Under the pieces are notes generated by a model that did no database searches, had not been told where the DNA came from, and was given only the letters and a program-made list of their open reading frames with translations. Positions 1-8,496 of a DNA stretch of 58,934 nt are shown piece by piece. A program made the translations under genes and the position numbers. Location of the stretch: positions 1-58,934 of the forward strand of contig DXGQ01000034.1 in assembly GCA_019113845.1 (NCBI GenBank). Reading direction: 5' to 3'. This DNA comes from Candidatus Anaerobutyricum avicola. Lineage in GTDB: Bacteria; Bacillota; Clostridia; Lachnospirales; Lachnospiraceae. Each line of letters opens with the position of its first letter. The stretch's first letter is position 1.

Positions 1-140
1 AGAAAATGCAAAGCGGTTTCTCCCTGCCGATCAGAAAACGTCAGTAGTCCGAGTGAGGGTCGAGTCGGGAGGAACTGTATGAGAACGAATGGCATCGTCT
101 GTTATATGAGAAACCTGTTGTCACCTTTACAGATCCCCAT
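1..140. other. left edge without a supported gene
   Basis: A 26-codon open stretch (2-82, plus strand) could be the end of a gene from outside the window, but its frame is no better than others. Nothing else is visible. Confidence 0.3.
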
Positions 141-401
141 TTACAGCTTCACAAAACATTTCTTCTCCTCTATGTCCACGAGGATGATATCCACCCCAAT
201 CTTTACAACACAGCCATAGGGAATCCGGTATTCGCCCTTTTTCCCCATACAGCCGCAGTATTTACTCCCCACCGGGACGAAGAGACAGGTGATGCAGCCC
301 TTTCCGAGGTCGATCTCCACATCGCCGACACACCCCAGTTTTTTCCCGTCTTTACAGTTGATCACTTCCCGGTTTCCCAGGTCCCAGAATCGAACGTGCA
401 T
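141..401 (-). CDS. YlmC/YmxH family PRC-barrel protein
   Basis: An 86-residue protein of the PRC-barrel fold as found in the Firmicute YlmC/YmxH group, which is often linked to sporulation. The N-terminus (MHVRFWDLGNREVIN) and the G-K-K-L-G and D-V-E-I-D-L segments are typical of the group. The middle holds extra cysteines around a C-G-C-M-G-K-K-G segment. The start at 401 is chosen because the family begins with a short residue run before F-x-D-L; an upstream in-frame start at 455 would run into the neighbouring hydrolase gene. It lies 16 bp after that hydrolase on the same strand. Molecular function of the family is unclear. Confidence 0.8.
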   Translation of the reverse strand: MHVRFWDLGNREVINCKDGKKLGCVGDVEIDLGKGCITCLFVPVGSKYCGCMGKKGEYRIPYGCVVKIGVDIILVDIEEKKCFVKL

Positions 402-417
402 AAAAATACTCTTTTTT

Positions 418-1380
418 TCAGTATATGAAACTGCCCTCCGATGGTTCCTGTACATATTTTTTCATCCAAGTCAGCATATCATTAAAAATGCGCTCTCTGT
501 CCGGATCACTCTGCAGTTCATGGCGGACGCCCTCATATAGTTTCTCTTCCACCGGACAGCCCTCCCCGGACAGTCTCTGAAAGATCTCGTCGATTCCCTT
601 TCCGAAGTTGCCAATCGGGTCGTCTTTTCCGCTGATCAGGAGGATCGGCAGGTCTTTGTCGATAGAGCGGTACCATTTTCTGGTGGATACCAGGCCGAGC
701 ATCTTAAAAATATTTTCATAGGCGCTCAATGTAAACTGAAACTGTGAGCGGCGGTCAGCGCCGTAGCGCTCCCGGACTTCCTCGTCCGCACTGAACCAGG
801 AGAGATAATTTTTCTCCCGGCGGTATCGGCGGTTCAGTCTTCTGTAGATCAACTTCTCCAGCAGACTGCTCCGGTGATTGAGTCCTTTGAAACGGCGCAG
901 GATCGCCGTGAACAGGATGGCACGGCGGCAGTACTTCTGGCGGCTGCTGGTGCCGGAAAGGATTACGCCGTTCCAGTGAGACTCATGCAGGCAGCAAAGT
1001 CTCGTTACCAGAGAACCCATCCCATGCCCGTAGAGGAAAAACGGAACGCCCGGATATTCCCGCTTTATGTAAGAAGTCAGACGCTTGACATCTTTTACCA
1101 GGCAGGACCATCCGTCCTCCTCCTCCAGCTGCCCCAGGTCCTCCTCCCGGGAGGAGCGGCCATGACCGATAAAATCACAGCCGCAGACCATGACTCCATG
1201 ATCGGTGAAAAAGCGGATCAGTTCCTCGTTTCTCTCTATATAATCTTTCCACCCGTGCGTGATCTGCAGGATCGCTCTCAGATCTGTCTCCGGTTCAAAT
1301 ATATAATAATGAATTCTGTTCTTATGATTTGCGCTGCGGTACGTACCGCGAAATTTTGAATATGCCATTGTTTTCTCCAT
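418..1380 (-). CDS. alpha/beta hydrolase (serine aminopeptidase S33 / lysophospholipase-like), nucleophile replaced
   Basis: A 320-residue alpha/beta hydrolase of the S33/monoacylglycerol-lipase-like group. Visible are the oxyanion-hole segment T-H-G-W near residue 42, the D-F-I-G-H-G-R-S segment near residue 70, an acid-loop region I-S-G-K-D-D, and the catalytic-histidine region G-V-R-H-E. The nucleophile elbow, normally G-H-S-M-G, reads G-H-G-M-G (residues 118-122), so the expected serine is glycine. An alternative start at 1368 has a GGAG eight bases upstream and may be the true one. With the serine lost the protein may be inactive, or may bind rather than hydrolyse a ligand. The substrate is unknown. 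Confidence 0.8.
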   Translation of the reverse strand: MEKTMAYSKFRGTYRSANHKNRIHYYIFEPETDLRAILQITHGWKDYIERNEELIRFFTDHGVMVCGCDFIGHGRSSREEDLGQLEEEDGWSCLVKDVKRLTSYIKREYPGVPFFLYGHGMGSLVTRLCCLHESHWNGVILSGTSSRQKYCRRAILFTAILRRFKGLNHRSSLLEKLIYRRLNRRYRREKNYLSWFSADEEVRERYGADRRSQFQFTLSAYENIFKMLGLVSTRKWYRSIDKDLPILLISGKDDPIGNFGKGIDEIFQRLSGEGCPVEEKLYEGVRHELQSDPDRERIFNDMLTWMKKYVQEPSEGSFIY

Positions 1381-1458
1381 CTTCTCTTTTTTCCGTCTGT
1401 CGGCAATCGCCCGCCCGGATTTTCAAACATTACCATCATACACCCAAAGTGTGAAAAA

Positions 1459-1506
1459 AAAAGACTGTTTCTCTTGCATTTTTATTAAGGGAAACAGCCT
1501 TTTTTA
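1459..1506 (-). terminator. intrinsic terminator of the rnf operon
   Basis: Inverted repeat with arms GACTGTTTC and GAAACAGCC-like around an AT-rich loop. It is flanked by a run of A on the left and T on the right, so it can work in both directions. On the minus strand it lies just downstream of rnfB. Confidence 0.8.
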
Positions 1507-1615
1507 TGAAACATTTCACAAAATGTTATAAAATTGTAATATTCAGCCACCAGACCCCGAAAGTCCTGCTTTTATACCTGTAGCAATAAGCATACTCTCC
1601 AAAAAGCATGCTTAC

Positions 1616-2407
1616 TTACAGAATGACTTTCGCCGGGCACTTCTCCGCACATTTACCGCAGCCGGTACATTTGCTGTAATCAATGTGGGCAATATTATTC
1701 TCCACAGTGATTGCTCCGTCCTCACAGGTCTTGACGCAGAGCTTACAGCCGATACATCCGGCAGCGCAGACTTCTTTGACTGCCTTTCCGAACGCTTTTG
1801 AGTTACATGCCACTTTATGTTCTGCCTTGTACGGAACAAGCTCGATCAGAGATTTCGGACAGACGGATACACATTTGCCGCAGGCGACACATTTCTCTTT
1901 ATCGACGAGAGCAATGCCGTTCACGATGTGGATAGCGTCAAAGTCACAAACTTTCACACAGCTTCCGAATCCGGTACAGCCGTACTCGCAGGCCTTCGGA
2001 CCGCCTCCCGGCACACTGATGGCGGACACACAGTCCTCGTTGCCGAAATATTTATATTTGGAGGAAGCCTTCTCACAGGTTCCCGCACATTTGACGAAAG
2101 CGACCATCTTTTCCATATCTCCGGTCTCCACGCCCATGATCTCGCCTATCTTTGCCGCCACAGCCGGTCCTCCCACCGGGCAGGCGGAAACCGGTGCTTC
2201 TCCCTGTGCGATAGCCTTTGCCAGAGCATCGCAGCCGGCAAATCCACAGCCGCCGCAGTTGTTGCCCGGCAGACATTCTCTTACCGCAATCTCCTTTTCA
2301 TCCACAGGTACTTTAAACTTCTCGGAGGCGATACCAAGAAGAATAGAAATCACAAGACCTGTTCCTCCGACAACCGCTGCCGCAAGAATAATTCCAGTTA
2401 CACTCAT
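1616..2407 (-). CDS. rnfB: Rnf complex iron-sulfur subunit RnfB
   Basis: RnfB is the ferredoxin-type electron-entry subunit of the membrane-bound Rnf complex, which couples ferredoxin oxidation and NAD+ reduction to ion export. The 263 residues start with one membrane helix. A C-x4-C-G-G-C-G-F-A-G-C cluster domain follows, then several further cysteine groups including two classic C-x2-C-x2-C-x3-C ferredoxin motifs near the C-terminus (CVACGKCVSVC and CTGCGKCAEKC). The start at 2407 has an AAAGGAGA ribosome site; a longer in-frame version lacks support and would overlap rnfA. It is the last gene of the operon. Confidence 0.97.
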   Translation of the reverse strand: MSVTGIILAAAVVGGTGLVISILLGIASEKFKVPVDEKEIAVRECLPGNNCGGCGFAGCDALAKAIAQGEAPVSACPVGGPAVAAKIGEIMGVETGDMEKMVAFVKCAGTCEKASSKYKYFGNEDCVSAISVPGGGPKACEYGCTGFGSCVKVCDFDAIHIVNGIALVDKEKCVACGKCVSVCPKSLIELVPYKAEHKVACNSKAFGKAVKEVCAAGCIGCKLCVKTCEDGAITVENNIAHIDYSKCTGCGKCAEKCPAKVIL

Positions 2408-2466
2408 CTTTTCTCCTTTCCCGACGCATTTACTGCGTCGATAACTTCCGCACCTTTTCCCTCCTG

Positions 2467-3042
2467 TTAAATGATACCTGAAAATCCGAAAAACGCGATG
2501 GACATCAGTCCCGCTGTCACGAGTACGATCGGCATACCTTTCCATGAAGCAGAGATCTCGTTGTATTCCATCTTCTCCCGGATACCTGCCAGAATCACGA
2601 TAGAAATGGTAAAACCGAAGGAAATACCAAAACCGTAAATGGTGGACTCCAGGATGTTATAACCATAAGTTACGGAATTCAGTGCGACACCGAGCACGGC
2701 GCAGTTTGTGGTGATCAGTGGAAGATATACGCCCAGCGCCTCGTAAAGAGACGGCACGGACTTCTTTAAGAACATTTCCACGAACTGCACCAGAGCGGCG
2801 ATGACCAGGATAAACACGATGGTCTGCAGGTACTCAAGACCCAGAGTCACAAGAATAAATTTATAGATCAGCGAAGTGATAAACGCCGATATTGTAATAA
2901 CGAAGATAACGGCAACACCCATGCCGAGCGCCGTGTCCACCTTCTTGGACACGCCGAGGAACGGACATAAACCCAGAAACTGACTGAGGACAACGTTATT
3001 GACAATGGCGGAGCTGATAATGATCAATAATAAAGTTTCCAT
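2467..3042 (-). CDS. rnfA: Rnf complex membrane subunit RnfA
   Basis: A 191-residue, very hydrophobic protein with about six membrane segments, matching RnfA/NqrE. The N-terminal stretch with N-N-V-V-L-S-Q-F-L-G-L-C-P-F-L-G and the central T-T-N-C-A-V-L-G segment are family signatures; the cysteines in them are thought to bind an intramembrane iron-sulfur centre shared with RnfE. It sits between rnfE (14 bp) and rnfB (59 bp). Confidence 0.97.
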   Translation of the reverse strand: METLLLIIISSAIVNNVVLSQFLGLCPFLGVSKKVDTALGMGVAVIFVITISAFITSLIYKFILVTLGLEYLQTIVFILVIAALVQFVEMFLKKSVPSLYEALGVYLPLITTNCAVLGVALNSVTYGYNILESTIYGFGISFGFTISIVILAGIREKMEYNEISASWKGMPIVLVTAGLMSIAFFGFSGII

Positions 3043-3056
3043 ATGATATTTCCCTC

Positions 3057-3779
3057 CTATTCGTTATCCTTTTTCTGATCGACAGTCATATCAAAGAAAC
3101 TGCGGCTTCCACAGGCACTGTTGGTACACTGGGAGCAGTCTCCACAGCCTCCGGTGGTCTTCGGCTGTCCCGGTGCCTTCGGCTTCCGGTTCTTGATCTT
3201 ATTCTGGATGGCGACCAGACAGGACAGCACAAAGAATGCCCCCGGAGCCAGAATGAAGATGGTGATCGGTGTGTAGAAGGATTCTGATAATACGGTGAAT
3301 CCGAAAACAGTTCCCGCGCCAAGCAGCTCACGAAAGGCGCCAAGAATGGTCAGGGATAACGTAAAACCAAGTCCCATACCGAGTCCGTCGAAGAAGGAAT
3401 TGACCGGACCATTCTTTCCGGCATAGGCCTCCGCACGGCCGAGGATGATACAGTTTACAACGATCAGCGGGATATATACGCCGAGCGCGTCATTGACCGA
3501 AGGCACGTAGGCCTGCAGCAGAAACTGTACGATCGTGACCAGAGACGCGATAACGACAATGTATCCCGGAATCCGGACTCTGTCCGGAATAAAATTTCTT
3601 AAAAGAGAAATCACCAGGTTGGAAAACATCAGCACGGCTGTTGTGGACAGGCCCATACCGATACCGTTGATGGCAGATGTGGTAACCGCCAGCGTCGGAC
3701 ACATACCAAGGGTGAGCACAAGAGTCGGGTTTTCCTTGATGATACCGTTGATCAGTCTTTCAACCGGATTATTTTTCAT
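3057..3779 (-). CDS. rnfE: Rnf complex membrane subunit RnfE
   Basis: A 240-residue membrane subunit paired with RnfA. It carries the signature L-G-M-C-P-T-L-A-V-T near residue 25 and V-N-C-I-I-L-G-R near residue 110, both with the conserved cysteine. About the last 50 residues are hydrophilic and include a compact Cys-rich stretch, C-G-D-C-S-Q-C-T-N-S-A-C, that is not part of the membrane core. Gene order and 2-bp spacing from rnfG support co-translation. Confidence 0.96.
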   Translation of the reverse strand: MKNNPVERLINGIIKENPTLVLTLGMCPTLAVTTSAINGIGMGLSTTAVLMFSNLVISLLRNFIPDRVRIPGYIVVIASLVTIVQFLLQAYVPSVNDALGVYIPLIVVNCIILGRAEAYAGKNGPVNSFFDGLGMGLGFTLSLTILGAFRELLGAGTVFGFTVLSESFYTPITIFILAPGAFFVLSCLVAIQNKIKNRKPKAPGQPKTTGGCGDCSQCTNSACGSRSFFDMTVDQKKDNE

Positions 3780-3781
3780 CT

Positions 3782-4408
3782 TCAGTTCCCCCCTTCTAAT
3801 GTATGGAAATAGATGATGCAGCTGTTGACGGCGCCAGCCACAGCGTCACTGGTGATGGTGGCGCCGGAAATCGCGTCGATTTTTGCGTCATCATTGGCGC
3901 CGGAGCCGTCTTTCACTACGGTAAAAGCCTCCACGTTCTTTCCGGCAAACTGGTCCGCCCACTCTTCTTCCTGAGCGTTCATACCAAGACCTGCCGTCTC
4001 ATTGATGGTGAGGATCGAATAGCCGTTGACAGTTCCGTCCGCCTGGATACCGACAGTGAGGGAGATATCTCCGCCGTAACCTTCTGCTGTCGTCACGTTA
4101 AAAATATATCCCATCACCTCTCCGGAAGCATCCACCGCCTCCACCACGGAAGAGATCTCATCATCCTCGTGTCCTTCGATCGGATTCTCTCCGGAAGCGA
4201 GCGCCTCCGCGGCAGCCTCCGGCGTAAAATCCGCCACTTCCTCAAACTCTGCCGCATCCGGAAAAACAGCCGCATATGCTTCCATCTGTGTCTTTGCTTC
4301 CTGTGCGGCGATCGGCTCTTTCGTGATGCCGTAAACGGCGCCCAGAGCCGCGCCGGCGATGACGGTAATCGTCACCAGCTTAATACAGTCTTTGATCAAT
4401 GCATTCAT
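3782..4408 (-). CDS. rnfG: Rnf complex FMN-binding subunit RnfG
   Basis: A 208-residue protein with one N-terminal membrane helix and an extracytoplasmic FMN-binding domain. The flavinylation motif S-G-A-T-I-T lies near residues 181-186; the threonine is the expected covalent FMN site. The G-Y-G-G-D-I-S-L and N-E-T-A-G-L-G segments are typical. Its start overlaps the rnfD stop by 4 bp. Covalent loading would need an ApbE-type transferase, which is not encoded in the window. Confidence 0.96.
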   Translation of the reverse strand: MNALIKDCIKLVTITVIAGAALGAVYGITKEPIAAQEAKTQMEAYAAVFPDAAEFEEVADFTPEAAAEALASGENPIEGHEDDEISSVVEAVDASGEVMGYIFNVTTAEGYGGDISLTVGIQADGTVNGYSILTINETAGLGMNAQEEEWADQFAGKNVEAFTVVKDGSGANDDAKIDAISGATITSDAVAGAVNSCIIYFHTLEGGN

Positions 4409-5361
4409 TTCTTCTTACCTCCTTTTCCAAATGCGGCAGGAGTGGTAAATCTCTCGATCAGCGGCACGAGCAGGTTGCAGAAGATAATCGCGTAGGATAC
4501 GCCCTCTGCTGAAGCCCCGAACAGACGAAAGATCCCTGTGAAAATACCAAGCAGGATACCGAACACGATCTTTCCGTTCGGTGTGATCGGAGAGGTCACA
4601 TAGTCCGTTGCCATAAAGAAGGCTCCAAGCATCAGACCGCCGCCAAACAGGTGTCCCGCAAGGTAGGTCATATCAAAACCATGTCCGCCAAAGAGAAGGA
4701 CAAAAATACCTAAGGTTACTATATAACACACCGGGATCTTCCAGCTGATGACCTTCCGGGCGATCAGATAGATACCGCCGATGATCAGCAGCAGAGAAGA
4801 AGTCTCTCCGATGGTCCCCGGAATCGTACCCAGGAACATGTCTGTGATATTGACCGCTTCCCCGGCTTTGAGCGCTGCCAGAGGAGTCGCGGATGTCGCT
4901 GCGTCAAAGCTGCCGCCAAAACCGTTGTAGGAAAAGTTTGTCATAATCCCCGCAAAGGAAATGAGCAGGAAACAGCGGGCGCCAAGCGCCGGGTTCATAA
5001 AGTTCTGTCCCAGACCGCCGAAAATCTGCTTTACGACAATGATCGCAAACACACCGCCGATGACCGGAATAAAAAACGGTACTTCCGGCGGCAGGTTCAG
5101 CGCCAGAAGCAGACCGGTCACCGTCGCGCTCATATCACTGATGGTGATCCGTTTATGCATAAACCGCTGCCATACATACTCGCTGACCACGCAGGTCAGA
5201 ATACAGATGACCGTATTGATGATCGCCTTCACACCGAAATTCCAGAAACCGAAAATCGTTGCCGGCAGCAGGGCGATGATCACATCCCGCATAATGCTCT
5301 GTGTCGAAGCCTTATCCCTTACATGAGGATTGGCTGATACGTTATATAACTGTTCGTTCAT
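4405..5361 (-). CDS. rnfD: Rnf complex membrane subunit RnfD
   Basis: A 318-residue polytopic membrane protein homologous to NqrB. It shows N-P-A-L-G-A-R-C near residue 123 and the S-A-T-P-L-A flavinylation region near residues 157-162, with a threonine as the likely covalent FMN attachment point. The S-P-I-T-P-N-G-K region near residue 257 is also characteristic. It lies between rnfC (13-bp gap) and rnfG (overlap). Confidence 0.96.
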   Translation of the reverse strand: MNEQLYNVSANPHVRDKASTQSIMRDVIIALLPATIFGFWNFGVKAIINTVICILTCVVSEYVWQRFMHKRITISDMSATVTGLLLALNLPPEVPFFIPVIGGVFAIIVVKQIFGGLGQNFMNPALGARCFLLISFAGIMTNFSYNGFGGSFDAATSATPLAALKAGEAVNITDMFLGTIPGTIGETSSLLLIIGGIYLIARKVISWKIPVCYIVTLGIFVLLFGGHGFDMTYLAGHLFGGGLMLGAFFMATDYVTSPITPNGKIVFGILLGIFTGIFRLFGASAEGVSYAIIFCNLLVPLIERFTTPAAFGKGGKKK

Positions 5362-5374
5362 TTTTCACCTCTCC

Positions 5375-6688
5375 TTATGCTTTCTTCCGTCTGAGAGCCA
5401 GCGCCTCCCGGCGTCCGGTCTTCATGGACTGGGTTAATCTTCTCTTTGCCGGACAGACGTAGGAACAGCATCCGCATTCCACACATTCACATCCGTTCAG
5501 TTTATCAAACAATTCAAAATCACCGTGGTCGGCAACCTCAGACAGTTTTGTCGGCATCAGTCCGGCCGGGCAGACCTCCACACAACGGCCACAGCGGATG
5601 CAGTTGCCCGGCTCACAGGCAGCCACTTCGTCTCTGGTGAAGCACAGCAGGGAAGAAAATGTCTTGCCGCACGGCACATTCAGTGTTCCCATGGCCATAC
5701 CCATCATCGGACCGCCGGAGATCACCTTCTCCGGACGGGTCTTAAATCCTCCGGCTGCCTCCACAAGCTCTGCTGCGTTTGTCCCGGTCTTTACTTTAAA
5801 GTTACCCGGACTTTTCACGGCGTCGCCGGTCACAGTGACCGCTCTCTCATAGAGCGGTTTGCCGAAAGTTACTGCCTCATAGATGGCGATCGCCGTGGCC
5901 ACATTATCCACGATACAGCCGGCGTCAGCCGGAAGCATACCGGAATTGACCGCGCGTCCGGTCACCGCGTAGATCAGGGAACGCTCCGCACCCTGCGGAT
6001 ATTTGGTCTTAAGCTCCGCAACCTCCATACGTGCCTCCTTCTGGCACAGATCGCGCATCTTCGCGATGGCATCCGGTTTGTTATCCTCGATACCGATCAC
6101 ACCCTTTGCATGTGGGAACAGAGAAAGGATCATCCTGAGACCGGCGATCACCTGCTCCGGGATCTCCATCATACAGCGATAATCTGCAGTGATATACGGC
6201 TCACACTCCGCACCGTTGATGATGACAGTGTCAATCTTCTCCGGCTCTTTCGGGGAAAGCTTTACGTGTGTCGGAAAACCTGCACCGCCGAGTCCGACGA
6301 TACCTGCCTCTCTGATGGCAGCAATCAGATTTTCCGGTGTCTGTTCCTTCACCGGTGTAAAAGAAGCCTGCTCATACTGTCCATCATTTTCCACCACAAT
6401 GCAGTTCACCTTCGCGCCGGAAACTGTCATTCTCGGTTCAATGACCTTCACGGTTCCGGAAACGGAACTGTGAATATTCGCGGAAACAAAACCTCCGGCC
6501 TCCGCAATCTTCTGGCCGACCAGCACCCGGTCTCCCTTCGCCACACAAGGGACAGCCGGTGCACCGATATGCTGGCTCAAAGGATAGACCATCTCTCCTT
6601 TCGGCATATATACAGCAATCGGTTTGTCTTTGCTTAATTCCTTGCCGTCATAAGGATGCAGGCCACCTTTAAATGTAAGTAGTCCCAT
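5375..6688 (-). CDS. rnfC: Rnf complex NADH-binding subunit RnfC
   Basis: A 437-residue soluble subunit that carries the NAD(H)/FMN-binding module and two [4Fe-4S] clusters. The G-L-G-G-A-G-F-P-T-H segment near residue 152 is the nucleotide-binding signature shared with complex I subunit NuoF. The C-terminal C-I-R-C-G-R-C-V-E-V-C and C-V-E-C-G-C-C-S-Y-V-C motifs hold the clusters. It is the first gene of the operon. Confidence 0.97.
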   Translation of the reverse strand: MGLLTFKGGLHPYDGKELSKDKPIAVYMPKGEMVYPLSQHIGAPAVPCVAKGDRVLVGQKIAEAGGFVSANIHSSVSGTVKVIEPRMTVSGAKVNCIVVENDGQYEQASFTPVKEQTPENLIAAIREAGIVGLGGAGFPTHVKLSPKEPEKIDTVIINGAECEPYITADYRCMMEIPEQVIAGLRMILSLFPHAKGVIGIEDNKPDAIAKMRDLCQKEARMEVAELKTKYPQGAERSLIYAVTGRAVNSGMLPADAGCIVDNVATAIAIYEAVTFGKPLYERAVTVTGDAVKSPGNFKVKTGTNAAELVEAAGGFKTRPEKVISGGPMMGMAMGTLNVPCGKTFSSLLCFTRDEVAACEPGNCIRCGRCVEVCPAGLMPTKLSEVADHGDFELFDKLNGCECVECGCCSYVCPAKRRLTQSMKTGRREALALRRKKA

Positions 6689-6827
6689 TTTTTTACCCTC
6701 TTTCTTTCATTCGCTTACTCTTTCCACCGCATTTTGCTGCTGTGCGGCAGTATGTCTTTTTCCGGAAAAATCATCGAAATGTTTCCGAAAAAAAAGAAAT
6801 CTGTCAGATTCAGATAAGCTAACCTTA

Positions 6828-6856
6828 ATAATATAGTAAAAAAAAAGGAAAATCAA
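6828..6856 (-). promoter_or_regulatory. predicted sigma-A promoter of the rnf operon
   Basis: On the minus strand TTGATT (6856-6851) is followed after 17 bases by TATTAT (6833-6828). It lies about 140 bp before rnfC and downstream of the terminator of the preceding gene. Predicted from consensus only. Confidence 0.55.
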
Positions 6857-6894
6857 GGCGTGTTTTGAAATGTACACAAATTAAAACAAAAAAA

Positions 6895-6921
6895 GACAGA
6901 AGAACCTTCCGTCCTTCTGTC
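6895..6921 (-). terminator. terminator after the NusG_II gene
   Basis: GACAGAAG and CTTCTGTC arms around an 11-base loop, followed on the minus strand by a run of seven T. The stem includes the last bases of the gene's stop codon and separates it from the rnf operon. Confidence 0.85.
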
Positions 6922-7339
6922 AACGAGTAATCCCATCATATCCCGTATCCTGATCTTCCCTGCCTTCTCCGGCGATGATCTCCACCACGATCCGGTGCGG
7001 CAGACAGACAATGGACTCTCCCGCCCGGGAAATGGCGATGTGATCCACGCAGATCTTATCCGGGCAGTCCGCCTCCGTCATATCCGCCTGTCCGTCCACA
7101 ATAGTGAGAGTATTTGTTCCTTCTCCGGTCTCAATGTCGATGACGTCGTCACGGTCCAACGGGTATTCACCGAAGACTGTGCCATCCACTGTCACCCGGA
7201 CAAACTCTCCCTCGTCTCTCCAGGCCGCAAACAACAGCAGCCCGGCCAGACCGATGAGAAGAAAGGCGGAGATCAGTATCACATCCGCCTTTCGTATTGT
7301 TCTTTTTTTTGTTGAGGTATCTGATCCTGTTCTTTTCAA
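6920..7339 (-). CDS. NusG domain II-containing membrane protein
   Basis: A 139-residue protein with an N-terminal membrane helix (about residues 20-42) and an extracytoplasmic beta domain of the NusG_II type. The C-P-D-K-I-C-V and C-L-P-H-R-I-V-V-E-I segments are the family signature. The start is a TTG codon; no ATG precedes the helix. Such proteins are common in Clostridia beside Rnf or flavin-transfer genes, and here it sits directly upstream of rnf, though a terminator separates them. Function unproven. Confidence 0.85.
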   Translation of the reverse strand: MKRTGSDTSTKKRTIRKADVILISAFLLIGLAGLLLFAAWRDEGEFVRVTVDGTVFGEYPLDRDDVIDIETGEGTNTLTIVDGQADMTEADCPDKICVDHIAISRAGESIVCLPHRIVVEIIAGEGREDQDTGYDGITR

Positions 7340-7398
7340 TCTTTTCTACCCTGTTCTGCCATGCATCAGACTCTCATCGCAGCCTTCCACTCCGTACA

Positions 7399-8421
7399 CT
7401 AGTTAAATCCGATCCATTTCTGCGCGATCTTGTAACCGCCCATGGTCAGTTTATGGGAAAGCTTTCCATGAGAGCTGGAAAATCTGCCCAGCAGTGTTTT
7501 CTTTACGATCTGATACGCTTCCGGAGACTTCTCCTCCAGATAGTTCCAGACGTCATCCCGCATGGCGATCGACTCCTCCGTGTTCATCTTCATGAGCAGA
7601 ACGGAAGTCACCATCATGATGGTCTCCAGATAATGCTGCATGTACTCGCAAAGCTGCGGACAGGAAAAACTGCCCTCATGTTTTGCGTAAATATCGATCA
7701 TGATCTTGTTGACCCGGATCTGCTGGTCGATGCGGGACATCATGACCTTCTCGTTGACGGACTGGTCGTCTCTTCCGATAAAATACCGGTAAAAGTCTGT
7801 ATCAAGGTAATACATCTTCTTCACATACGGAAGCGGCCAGTACACGAAAATATTATCCACATAGAATGTGTGCTTCGGCAGTTCAAAACCACAGTCTCTG
7901 AGAAGCTGTGTGCGGTAAATGACCGAGTGCATCAGGATATTCTGACTGACACCGAAATGTCCGATCTCCTCCCAGCCAAAATACCGGTTCTCCGGAAGGA
8001 TGGAGTGATAATGGATAACCTTCTTCCGTCTGGCTCCCTGCTTCTCATACACGTAGTTGGAGATGAGCATATCGAGAGGCTCTTCTTCCTTCACAGCCTG
8101 GCGCAGAAAATCCAGCACCTTTTTGTAAGATTCCTGGTCTACCCAGTCATCACTGTCCACCACCTTGTAGAAAAATCCTGTGGCATGGCGGATGCCGGCG
8201 TTGACCGCCTCTCCATGACCGCCGTTCTCCTGGTGTACCGCCCGGATGATGGAAGGATATTTCTTTGCATACTCATCCGCGATCTGCGGCGTCGCATCCT
8301 TTGAACCATCGTCAATAATGAGAATCTCTACTTCCTCGCCGCCGGTCAGCAGGCTGTCAATGCAATTCCTCATATAATCCTGTGAATTGTAACTTGGGAT
8401 TGCTATGGAAAGCAGTTTCAT
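7399..8421 (-). CDS. family 2 glycosyltransferase
   Basis: A 340-residue GT-A fold glycosyltransferase. The N-terminus has the nucleotide-sugar-binding pattern S-I-A-I-P-S-Y-N-S, then I-I-D-D-G-S-K-D-A-T and the metal-binding D-S-D-D-W near residue 92. The C-terminal half is soluble with no clear membrane helix. It lies 75 bp downstream of purA, with an AAGGAG ribosome site. It probably builds a cell-surface glycan; acceptor and sugar are unknown. Confidence 0.85.
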   Translation of the reverse strand: MKLLSIAIPSYNSQDYMRNCIDSLLTGGEEVEILIIDDGSKDATPQIADEYAKKYPSIIRAVHQENGGHGEAVNAGIRHATGFFYKVVDSDDWVDQESYKKVLDFLRQAVKEEEPLDMLISNYVYEKQGARRKKVIHYHSILPENRYFGWEEIGHFGVSQNILMHSVIYRTQLLRDCGFELPKHTFYVDNIFVYWPLPYVKKMYYLDTDFYRYFIGRDDQSVNEKVMMSRIDQQIRVNKIMIDIYAKHEGSFSCPQLCEYMQHYLETIMMVTSVLLMKMNTEESIAMRDDVWNYLEEKSPEAYQIVKKTLLGRFSSSHGKLSHKLTMGGYKIAQKWIGFN

Positions 8422-8496
8422 AATAATCTCCTTCTGACAATTGTCATCTTTTTTGTTTTTTCGTTCTTTTTTCTATGAGTCCGCATGGAAAGTGCT

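Noticed and set aside
2-82. 26-codon open stretch on the plus strand at the left edge, as the end of an outside gene
   Set aside because: Too short, with no recognisable sequence, and another frame is equally open.
2422-2440. Terminator between rnfA and rnfB (CGACGCA/TGCGTCG hairpin)
   Set aside because: No T tract follows; a small intercistronic structure is more likely and the operon should read through.
5525-6637. 370-codon open frame on the plus strand
   Set aside because: Exactly antisense to rnfC, with no family pattern; a shadow of codon bias. The same applies to long antisense frames at 16310-17434 (ppk), 34825-35796 (glyS) and 51116-52009 (metH).
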